64,000 bases of DNA, from positions 21,698,393 through 21,762,392 of the forward strand of contig NC_083568.1 of the NCBI RefSeq assembly GCF_019925205.1, given 5' to 3'. Position numbers and translations under genes: made by a program. Shown here one piece after another: positions 25,589 to 32,286 of this stretch. The notes under the pieces were generated by a model. The model did no database searches, was not told the DNA's origin, and saw only the letters and a program-made list of their open reading frames with translations. Source of the DNA: Metopolophium dirhodum. Its lineage: Eukaryota > Arthropoda > Insecta > Hemiptera > Aphididae. Every line of letters begins with the position of its first letter. Within the stretch, counting starts at the first letter, position 1.

Positions 25589-26836
25589 TTACAATTTTCT
25601 AACTTCGCCACTAAACGGGCTATAATTTATAATCTGGTCATGTAATATTAAGCAATACGCTGTAGTTTTTTCCGGAATAACGGTATCAGTTTCAAATTCA
25701 ATACGTAGGTCTACGGTTGACGACTTCACATTGTCGTTTTGACACGATAAATCAACAACGATGATTGGTGAATAGTTTTGAAAAATATGTTTTGACAATA
25801 AAGGTTCACTATACTCTTTCTCATAATATGATTTTTGAAAGTCTGCATAGGCCTTATACAGTATACTAGTTGTATTATTTTTAAAATCAGCACGAAAGTC
25901 TTCATATGGATACACTTCAGAATTTAAGTGAACCTTAAGATTTTTTAGTTGACAGTGATCAAAGCGTCCAGCGTCTATTTCAATATTTTTTTTTCGATCT
26001 GTTTGTAATCCGAATAACACAAACCTCGGTTTTTCTAACAAGTTGCTGGACTTTACCGTCCACGAATGTGAGGTATTTCTAGGGAGAATAGGATATTCGC
26101 AGAGATCCCAGGTTCTGAACGCACATGATAGTGTTTTACACGAATCTACCACTTTTATCAACCTTAATTTTTCTTTATCACTAACTCTGATAATAGGCAT
26201 TTTCCACACCACCCTAGTAAGTTCAATTGTAATTTTTCTATTTTTTGAGACTGCTTCGGTTGCGCCCTCGCCAACAACGTGTATCGCATCCAGGTCGGTA
26301 GATGCGCGATTTAAAATCAGCTGTTGATTACAATTAAGTAATATTTTTTTATAGTCTTCACAAAATCCGAATAAATGTTTTAGAGGGATACACCCGGTAA
26401 ATACATTGTTGCTCATAAAGTTTTTATTATCTTCACCATCCATCGCCGAGTCCCAAGCAGCGTTCTCCAACGTATTCAAATCGTTTGGAGTATACGAACA
26501 ATATGCTTTCAAGCAAGATGCAACTCCAGGTGTTTTTAATTTTTGAATTTCTATTCCGTTTATTTCATAGCGCATTTCGGAGAATAAAAATGCCAATCCA
26601 TTATTTGAAAAACGTACATCTCCCACTGCATCGGACGGTTTATTTACTCTCCCCTCTATATAAATATAGCTTTCGCATGGTAGAGTGTATGCATCCATAT
26701 TTAAAACACTTATCCTAATTTCATCGTTATTTGATAAAGACATGTTTGAGTATGGAGTGAACGAATGATAATGCTTTTGTGTTATTTTACACTCATCGAC
26801 ATAATCGACCCCAACGTCTAAATACGAGTCGTCCAT
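25589..26836 (-). CDS. major capsid protein (double jelly-roll), Polinton
   Basis: A 415-residue frame from an ATG at 26836. It is rich in beta-strand-like alternation and lacks long helices. The C-terminal half has the features of the second jelly roll of Polinton and large-DNA-virus capsid proteins: a PRFVLFGLQ-type strand, then an NLKVHLNSEVYP-type segment. In the known architecture this protein trimerises to build the icosahedral shell. It is last in a minus-strand block after the penton and small basic protein, 9 nt from the latter. Minus-strand AATAAA copies at 25487-25496 serve as poly(A) signals overlapping those of the convergent gene. The assignment rests on recognised segments, length and position next to the penton; a structure prediction would settle it. 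Confidence 0.75.
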   Translation of the reverse strand: MDDSYLDVGVDYVDECKITQKHYHSFTPYSNMSLSNNDEIRISVLNMDAYTLPCESYIYIEGRVNKPSDAVGDVRFSNNGLAFLFSEMRYEINGIEIQKLKTPGVASCLKAYCSYTPNDLNTLENAAWDSAMDGEDNKNFMSNNVFTGCIPLKHLFGFCEDYKKILLNCNQQLILNRASTDLDAIHVVGEGATEAVSKNRKITIELTRVVWKMPIIRVSDKEKLRLIKVVDSCKTLSCAFRTWDLCEYPILPRNTSHSWTVKSSNLLEKPRFVLFGLQTDRKKNIEIDAGRFDHCQLKNLKVHLNSEVYPYEDFRADFKNNTTSILYKAYADFQKSYYEKEYSEPLLSKHIFQNYSPIIVVDLSCQNDNVKSSTVDLRIEFETDTVIPEKTTAYCLILHDQIINYSPFSGEVRKL

Positions 26837-26845
26837 AATTATTTT

Positions 26846-26995
26846 TTATACTTGCAACGAACGTAGAAAATTTAAATTATTTTTCGTGAGCTTGATCTCG
26901 CCTTTTTTCGGTCTAGATGTTGACTTCTTCACGACAGTCGGTAAACTAACTGGTTTTTTGATTGTAGATCTTTTTATATTAAACTTTAATGCCAT
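26846..26995 (-). CDS. small basic protein between penton and major capsid genes
   Basis: An ATG at 26995 opens a 49-codon frame ending in TAA at 26848-26846. It overlaps the penton stop by 17 nt and ends 9 nt before the capsid ATG, so the three genes are packed without gaps. The product has 13 Lys/Arg and only one Glu, with RPKKGE in the middle. Adenoviruses and adintoviruses encode short basic core peptides that coat DNA, so a virion core role is a reasonable guess. The frame is short, but its exact fit between two real genes argues against chance. Confidence 0.55.
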   Translation of the reverse strand: MALKFNIKRSTIKKPVSLPTVVKKSTSRPKKGEIKLTKNNLNFLRSLQV

Positions 26996-27680
26996 TTCCA
27001 CTCGTTATTTGTAATCGAATCGTAATTGGTTCACCGCGCAGATTTATTAGACAATCGTTCTGATCTTTTAACACGATGTATACTCTAGATATTGAAGTCG
27101 TATTGAGAGCATAAAAAACTAGATGTCTAGGTACTTCGATGATTTTATAACCTGGCGGGACAGTTGGATAAAGTTCATGTATGATCTGGCTCGGTGCTCC
27201 ATCACAGAATGAACCAGTAATCAAGTTGCACTCTACTTTTATACTATTGATTTTCATTATCTTAACTGTACTTTCAGATTCATGATTAATACCAGAAGTG
27301 TATAAATAATTTCTAAAACCCAATAACTTCGCTATACTATTCTCAACTGATAAGTCTACGTCATGACTACACGAGACTATACACTTTAATGTGGTATTGT
27401 CTGCTTTTAATTCAAACCAGTCGATATAATCGGGCATATTTTTTTTTATAACAGTCTCTAAATTTTCAAACTCATACGAGCCTGTGGGTATAATAACTTC
27501 CTCTCTTTGTCCAATCATATTACGGAAACCGATAGTATTGCAACCGGGTTCAATGTTCGGTATCGAATTATTTGTCTGTAGACTCAAAAGACATATTTGT
27601 GCTGTGCTTTCTACTTCTAGCGGTGGAAAAATGTCGCATGACAATTCACTCGAGTTCCCGTTTAACGTTATCGTATACAT
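26979..27680 (-). CDS. penton / minor capsid protein (single jelly-roll), Polinton
   Basis: 233 residues from the ATG at 27680. An upstream in-frame GTG at 27698 is not needed. The sequence matches the pattern of Polinton minor capsid proteins: a short N-terminal strand (YTITLNGNSS), an LL-Q-NSIPNI segment, and near the C terminus a VPPGYKIIEVPRHLVFY stretch followed by two strands. Such proteins form the pentameric vertices of the capsid. The start overlaps the protease end by 13 nt and the stop overlaps the small basic gene by 17 nt. All domains appear intact. Confidence 0.8.
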   Translation of the reverse strand: MYTITLNGNSSELSCDIFPPLEVESTAQICLLSLQTNNSIPNIEPGCNTIGFRNMIGQREEVIIPTGSYEFENLETVIKKNMPDYIDWFELKADNTTLKCIVSCSHDVDLSVENSIAKLLGFRNYLYTSGINHESESTVKIMKINSIKVECNLITGSFCDGAPSQIIHELYPTVPPGYKIIEVPRHLVFYALNTTSISRVYIVLKDQNDCLINLRGEPITIRLQITSGNGIKV

Positions 27681-28033
27681 GATAAAAATTTTAAACACAA
27701 GTGTCCACAGTTTGTAGTATTATATTTCTGCTCTCTGCTGTAATTGAAATTTATGTCACATCCGTGAAAATATCGTTGTACTTCTAATGGAGGTGGTAAA
27801 TTTCCAAAACTGTCATAATATTCAACTTGATTTCCGATTTTTCTATACGCTACCCAGTGAGTACCTGTACCGTTTTCCGTATCCAAGTTAACAATCGCTG
27901 ATTCTACTCGTTTACGACGTACGGGTAACCTATCTCGAGTAAACACGCCGATGAAATGAGGTATTTTATTCAAACGTGCAAATTTTATAAGTTCGAAATC
28001 GTACAGCGCTCTTCTGGGTAACGTAGTTATTAG
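27668..28033 (-). CDS. adenovirus-type cysteine protease, frame without ATG
   Basis: The frame is closed upstream by a stop at 28042 and has no ATG. Counted from a TTG at 27973, the catalytic residues are His39 (GTHWVAY), Asp54 (YYDSFG) and Cys89 (TNCGH), the order found in adenovirus maturation proteases (C5, Ulp1-like), which cleave capsid precursors. The conserved N-terminal part (GVFTRDRLP and the helix before it) reaches back to about 28010, so translation must enter near 28033. That is exactly where the -1 frame leaves the PLA2 gene at an A AAA AAC heptamer (28039-28033) in front of its TAA. Alternatives are an acceptor at TTACCCAG (about 28016) fed by an unseen exon, or a lost start codon. 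The end overlaps the penton start by 13 nt. Confidence 0.8.
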   Translation of the reverse strand, partial: LITTLPRRALYDFELIKFARLNKIPHFIGVFTRDRLPVRRKRVESAIVNLDTENGTGTHWVAYRKIGNQVEYYDSFGNLPPPLEVQRYFHGCDINFNYSREQKYNTTNCGHLCLKFLSCIR

Positions 28034-28873
28034 TTTTTTTTATTTTTTTTAGTTTTTCTAGTTTTTTTCGTTTTCAAATCCCCTCCACTTTTATATGGTG
28101 CAAGATATAGACTTGATCCGATTTTATACGAGTTACCTTTATACGGCGCGATGTATAATCCGCCGCCCAAATGAGATTGCGTATTTCTTTTAAATTCATT
28201 CGCAACCTTGACAACGTTGGCAACACCGCCACTCAGTGCTCCTAGTGCTGATAAACCGGCGAAAATCGGGATTAACGGCAACACTCCACCCTTTTTTGGT
28301 ATTGATATAACCCTTGGAACTTTAGTCTTTTTATTTTTGAATGTTTTTCGTGCGACGGTTATACACTTTTTACTTAATTTCATCAGGTTTTTTTCACCGA
28401 TATTTTTCTTTATTACGTTTTTAGCTGCTCTGATGGCTGCTTTAAACCCACATCCAGCCCCGATTTTACGTTTCACTTTCATGGCGGTAGTCACGCCCCA
28501 AGCTACAGCCTTTTCTTTTAAACTCGAATCTTTAGACTTGAACCTATCCCAGGCTCGTTGCTCTAATATATAATCGGCCTCGTTGCGATCTGTGATAGAG
28601 TTACTAAGATCGTATGCAATATCGTGTTCTCTACACGCAGTGTCTAAAGGATTTACCCCTTTATCTCCGCGAGCTAATCGTTTTTTCAAATTTGTGCCAG
28701 GTCCACAATATTGATAACCTATAAAGAAATATTATTTTTATTATTACTATTACCACGTTAATATACGTGTATTTACTCTCACCAGGTACGTGAAGCTCTA
28801 ATGGTAATTTATTTATAAGCGTGTTTATAAGACCAGCACCTTTATTCTTGGTCTTTCTTCGAGCGAGTGACAT
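28030..28873 (-). CDS. phospholipase A2-domain virion protein, two exons
   Basis: Exon 1 is 28783-28873 (ATG at 28873), exon 2 is 28030-28718; the intron of 64 bp has GTGAGA and TATAG borders and splits a Gly codon, giving 259 residues. The N-terminal third is a PLA2 domain of the parvovirus VP1-unique type: calcium loop YCGPGT at 34-39 and catalytic pair His62-Asp63 in CREHD. In parvoviruses this domain lets virions escape endosomes. Next come basic helices, a hydrophobic glycine-rich segment at about 176-200 and two LY-APYK repeats before a Lys-rich tail. The tail ends at the slippery heptamer leading to the protease. The start is only 47 bp from the divergent ATPase ATG. Confidence 0.8.
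28033..28039 (-). promoter_or_regulatory. A AAA AAC slippery heptamer before the PLA2 stop codon
   Basis: In the PLA2 frame the last codons read AAA AAA AAC TAA. The heptamer A AAA AAC is a canonical -1 frameshift site, and slipping back one base leads straight into the ATG-less protease frame. The downstream sequence contains AGCGCT and can form weak stems, but no strong pseudoknot was found by eye. Confidence 0.5.
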
Positions 28874-28920
28874 CGTGTACTGATTACGCTCTTAGTGTTA
28901 CAGGGATATTTATTTAAAAA
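28874..28920. promoter_or_regulatory. 47-bp gap between divergent capsid and ATPase blocks
   Basis: Both gene blocks begin within 47 bp of each other. The gap is AT-rich, with GATATTTATTTAAAAA before the ATPase ATG and a TTAGTGTTACAG that could be a 3' splice site. It must either be a compact bidirectional promoter or be crossed by leaders spliced from farther away. Confidence 0.4.
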
Positions 28921-29607
28921 ATGAAATTCATTAAACAAGATATACAACTCACAGTTGAAAACGTGGACCCACCTACTTCGTATAAAAAACAAAGACATGG
29001 TGTGCTTCTACCTAATACGATTAGAGCGCTTATCATGGGCCCTTCAGGCTGTGGGAAAACTAATTTAATATTCACATTATTAACACATATAAATGGTATA
29101 CGATTTCACAACGTATACATATATTCAAAAACATTGGATCAACCAAAGTATAAATTATTGAGTGATATTTTATCAGGTATTAATGGAATACAATTATTCA
29201 CGTTCTACGAAAACGAGCAAGTTATCGAACCTGAAAAAGCTTTACCAAACTCTGTGTTTATTTTCGATGATATTATTACTGAAAACCAGAAGATTGCAAG
29301 GACTTACTTTTCCAGAGGCCGCCATAATTTAGTAGATGTTTTCTATTTGGCTCAGAGTTATTCAAAAGTACCTAAACAACTTTTACGTGATAACGCAAAT
29401 TTTATTGTTTTATTTAAACAAGACGAGACAAACCTAAAGCATGTTTACAACGAACATTGCTCTGGTGATGTGTCATATCCCGAGTTTAAAAACTTTTGTA
29501 CTTCATGTTGGTGTAAAGGAGGATTTGAATTTATTGTCATAAACAAAGACAGTGAACGTGACAATGGTCGCTATCGTCACGGATTTGATACATTCGTTGT
29601 TATATAA
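28921..29607 (+). CDS. FtsK/HerA-type DNA packaging ATPase, Polinton
   Basis: 228 residues from ATG at 28921. Walker A is GPSGCGKT at residues 40-47, Walker B is VFIFDD at 112-117, and an LAQSYSKVPKQLLRDNAN segment at about 143-160 holds the glutamine of the sensor region. These are the marks of the A32-like packaging ATPases of Polintons, virophages and large DNA viruses, which pump the genome into preformed capsids. It leads the plus-strand block, followed after 36 nt by the DUF8207-like gene. Length and motifs are complete. Confidence 0.9.
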   Translation: MKFIKQDIQLTVENVDPPTSYKKQRHGVLLPNTIRALIMGPSGCGKTNLIFTLLTHINGIRFHNVYIYSKTLDQPKYKLLSDILSGINGIQLFTFYENEQVIEPEKALPNSVFIFDDIITENQKIARTYFSRGRHNLVDVFYLAQSYSKVPKQLLRDNANFIVLFKQDETNLKHVYNEHCSGDVSYPEFKNFCTSCWCKGGFEFIVINKDSERDNGRYRHGFDTFVVI

Positions 29608-29643
29608 ACTATTGTTTTTTTATAAGACACTTCATTCACAAAT

Positions 29644-30354
29644 ATGTCGTCTAAAGGTGAGGTACTCGGAGAATTGATTAAAGCTAAAGAAAATATTAAA
29701 CGTAAGTATATTGCATTAAAACATGGAAAAGCTGATATTCAATCTTTTGTATCACAAACACTTCAGCCAATAATCGAACCTCTGAACAAATTACAGACTT
29801 CCAAAGTCGATAATGATATGGTTTCCAACGCATCCGACAACCGGTTTACAAATTTTCGTAAATTAGAAGACCAAGAAAAAGATAAAGTATATGGCCCAAA
29901 AAAATATTCTAATGGCATTATCAAATTAGGTACAGAAGTAATACAATTTAAAAACGGTGCAATAGTTGTGAGAGAAAACTCTTATCCACTGACACAGGGG
30001 CTTAGCGAGTTATTGTGCTCCAGATATCCAATGCAATACTCCGCTAATGACTTAAATACGTATAAAGAAATACTGATTCATACTTCGGCACATTTAACAC
30101 AGGACGGGACAAAAATTAGGAAGGGTGGTACAAAGTATGAGCAAATTATTAGCAAGCTATTCACCTCGGGTTCGGGTGTGAAATTACAAGCGCATAATTT
30201 AGTATATTGGAATGATCCAAACGAGTTGGTTGATAGGTTACGACTTCTTTTAGCCTCACAAGCTGCCGGTAATACAGGGCTTTCCAATGAAATACTTTCA
30301 ATTTATGAAGAATTGTATGAAACGGGTTTAATAAAACGAATTCCAAATGTCTAA
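29644..30354 (+). CDS. conserved Polinton protein (DUF8207-like)
   Basis: 236 residues. The N-terminal third is a charged helix that may form a coiled coil (GELIKAKENIKRKY). The C-terminal half has the pattern seen in arthropod proteins annotated with DUF8207: a VYGPKK(Y) entry, a PLT(Q)GL-ELL segment, and at the end YWNDPNELVDRL followed by an AGNTGLSNEI--I-EEL helix. The role is unknown; it is regularly found next to the integrase in Polintons, which suggests virion assembly or DNA handling. Its stop overlaps the integrase start by 8 nt (ATGTCTAA). The domain name is from memory. Confidence 0.75.
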   Translation: MSSKGEVLGELIKAKENIKRKYIALKHGKADIQSFVSQTLQPIIEPLNKLQTSKVDNDMVSNASDNRFTNFRKLEDQEKDKVYGPKKYSNGIIKLGTEVIQFKNGAIVVRENSYPLTQGLSELLCSRYPMQYSANDLNTYKEILIHTSAHLTQDGTKIRKGGTKYEQIISKLFTSGSGVKLQAHNLVYWNDPNELVDRLRLLLASQAAGNTGLSNEILSIYEELYETGLIKRIPNV

Positions 30355-31255
30355 ACGCGATATAGCAAACGAACTACACAAACCAGCAAGAAAAAATTAT
30401 ACAAGGCGAAGAGTTAATGTGTATGGTAAAAACGATCTATGGCAGGCAGACTTGGTGGAAATGATACCTTATTCTAAAAAGAATAAAGGTTATAAATATT
30501 TTCTAACTATCATAGATTGTTACACGAAATACTCTTTCGCTATACCTTTAAAGTCGAAAACGGCTAAAGAAGTTTCAAATGCAATGTCAAAAATACTACT
30601 CAAGCGCTCGCCAAAACTATTACAGGTCGATAACGGTAAAGAATTTTACAATGCGACATTCGATGCGTTGATGAAGAAACACAATATACATAAATATTCT
30701 ACGTATAGTACAACGAAGGCCTGTATCGTTGAACGCCTTAACAGATCAATTAAAGAAAAAATGTATAGGGAGTTCACTGCACGAGGAACACATGAATGGG
30801 TTTCTATTTTACAATCTATGATTAATGAATATAATAATTCAAAACACAGAACAATATCTATGACACCCAGACAGGCTGATAACAATCCTTCTTCGGTAAA
30901 ATTAAAGCAACGTCCGATTCTTAATGGAAAAATTAAATTTAACATTGGTGATAACGTCCGTATCAGTATATATAAAGGGGTATTTACAAAAGGTTATCTA
31001 CCGAGCTGGTCCACAGAAATATTTAAAATAACCAAAATAAACAAGACATCCCCCACTACTTATCAACTACAAGATTATACAGGAAACCCGATTTTAGGTT
31101 GTTTCTACTCTGAAGAAATTCAAAAGACCAATCTCCCAAACGATTATTTAGTCGAGAAAATTATCCGTAGGAAGGGAAAACAGATGTTCGTAAAATGGCT
31201 AGGGTTTGATAATACGCACAATAGTTGGATAAATACGAGTGACATTAGAAAATAG
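30347..31255 (+). CDS. Polinton integrase with C-terminal chromodomain
   Basis: 302 residues. The retroviral-type rve core shows the DDE triad at Asp35 (WQADLVEM), Asp95 (QVDNGKEF) and Glu129 (IVERLNRSIK). A small beta-rich domain follows (GDNVRISIYKGVF, about 200-255). The last 40 residues are a chromodomain (YLVEKIIRRKG, FVKWLGFD, NSWINTSDI), which can bind histone tails and steer insertion. It joins the element ends to target DNA, making the 6-bp duplication seen here. A zinc-binding HHCC domain is not evident ahead of the core. The start overlaps the previous gene by 8 nt. All catalytic residues are present. Confidence 0.93.
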   Translation: MSKRDIANELHKPARKNYTRRRVNVYGKNDLWQADLVEMIPYSKKNKGYKYFLTIIDCYTKYSFAIPLKSKTAKEVSNAMSKILLKRSPKLLQVDNGKEFYNATFDALMKKHNIHKYSTYSTTKACIVERLNRSIKEKMYREFTARGTHEWVSILQSMINEYNNSKHRTISMTPRQADNNPSSVKLKQRPILNGKIKFNIGDNVRISIYKGVFTKGYLPSWSTEIFKITKINKTSPTTYQLQDYTGNPILGCFYSEEIQKTNLPNDYLVEKIIRRKGKQMFVKWLGFDNTHNSWINTSDIRK

Positions 31256-31274
31256 CATCAGTCGAGCTCTAGGT

Positions 31275-31553
31275 ATGAACGTGTTCGGATGTTCACAGGC
31301 TGGTGAAACGAGAAAATTTGTAACAAATCTCGAACAAACCATCAAATCATATTGTATAAGACTAGATAAATTTGGAAATTTACTCGAGGAAAATCATAAG
31401 TCTATTCAAACACAAGAAGAACAAGTTGAAACACTTCAATTAACGTGTGATGATATACAAGAGCACCTTATAAAAATCAAAGCATTGTTACAAAATATCA
31501 AAGAAAATACAGACAAGTTGAAACAAATTCCTGAAGTACTGTCGTCCAAATAA
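31275..31553 (+). CDS. small coiled-coil protein, Polinton
   Basis: 92 residues from the ATG at 31275; the frame is open from 31239 but only with GTG. It begins 19 nt after the integrase stop and ends 5 nt before the next ATG. From about residue 15 to the end it is one long heptad-like helix (EENHKSIQTQEEQVETL, IKIKALLQNIKENTDKL), so an oligomerising or scaffold role is likely. No family recognised. Its tight packing in the block supports it as real. Confidence 0.65.
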   Translation: MNVFGCSQAGETRKFVTNLEQTIKSYCIRLDKFGNLLEENHKSIQTQEEQVETLQLTCDDIQEHLIKIKALLQNIKENTDKLKQIPEVLSSK

Positions 31554-31558
31554 TAATT

Positions 31559-32032
31559 ATGTCTACTGCCATCATTGATTTCCATTGCATTCTCGGGAGG
31601 GATAATAAATACATGATAAAAGAAATGTCTATAGTAGATGTAGAAACATGGGCCACTCAACATTGGATTTTTAAAAATTCAAAATCAATACAGGATAACA
31701 AGAGTCGGAAAACTAACAAGTGGTTGGAGCGTAATTATCACAAACTATCTTTGGAATATGGGGATGTTGAGTATGAAGAACTAGGTAGAGTACTGAATTC
31801 ACTAAAGTTCAGTTTCATATACGTTAAAGGCGATCAGAAAAAACAACTTCTTTTAGAGTATATTCCTCACATCGGGATCATCAATATTGACGACATGGGG
31901 TGCCCTCCACTAGACCAAATATGTGATGAAGAAACTTTACCATGCTGTATTTTTCATATGGATTTCAATCCTAAACAATGTTCATTTTATAAAGTATTTA
32001 GCCTAAGAAAATGGTTTGTAAATAATTTGTAA
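31559..32032 (+). CDS. 157-aa protein common in arthropod mobile elements, function unknown
   Basis: The frame starts at ATG 31559, 5 nt after the previous stop. It matches a pattern I know from many uncharacterised insect proteins linked to transposons: an IIDF start with K-E-M-(S/A)-I, a KTNKWLERNYHKLSLEYGD segment, an IYVKGDQKK--LLEYI segment, GCPPLDQI, a double Cys with a His shortly after, and a C-terminal KVFSLRKWF. The start resembles motif I of RNase H-fold exonucleases, but the second acidic residue is missing, so activity is doubtful. It closes the plus-strand block; AATAAA at 32034-32039 almost touches the TAA. Confidence 0.7.
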   Translation: MSTAIIDFHCILGRDNKYMIKEMSIVDVETWATQHWIFKNSKSIQDNKSRKTNKWLERNYHKLSLEYGDVEYEELGRVLNSLKFSFIYVKGDQKKQLLLEYIPHIGIINIDDMGCPPLDQICDEETLPCCIFHMDFNPKQCSFYKVFSLRKWFVNNL

Positions 32033-32039
32033 AAATAAA

Positions 32040-32286
32040 TATCATATTTATTTATTTTTTTTATATCAATGAGTTATTTCTTTATACTATACTATCCTAT
32101 CCTATCCTATACTATCCTATCCTATCCTAACTAGAATCAATTCAATAATAATAATAATAATAAATATAATATCCACATAATATCTACAGAGATATTTTAC
32201 AAAATAAAAAAAAAAATAATAATAATATCTACAGTGATATTTTACAATATAAAAACAAATCATCTATAATAAATAAAAAAAAAAAA
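32040..32286. terminator. convergent 3' region with poly(A) signals and short tandem repeats
   Basis: This lies between the plus-strand block and the polymerase gene. It holds AATAAA on both strands (32034-32039 plus, 32047-32052 minus), a CCTAT pentanucleotide run at 32,092-32,131, and a duplicated AATATCTACAG(A/T)GATATTTTACAA at about 32,176 and 32,225. No gene. Confidence 0.6.

Noticed and set aside
26043..26327. Plus-strand frames opposite the capsid, PLA2 and polymerase genes
   Set aside because: Antisense shadows of recognised genes on the other strand.
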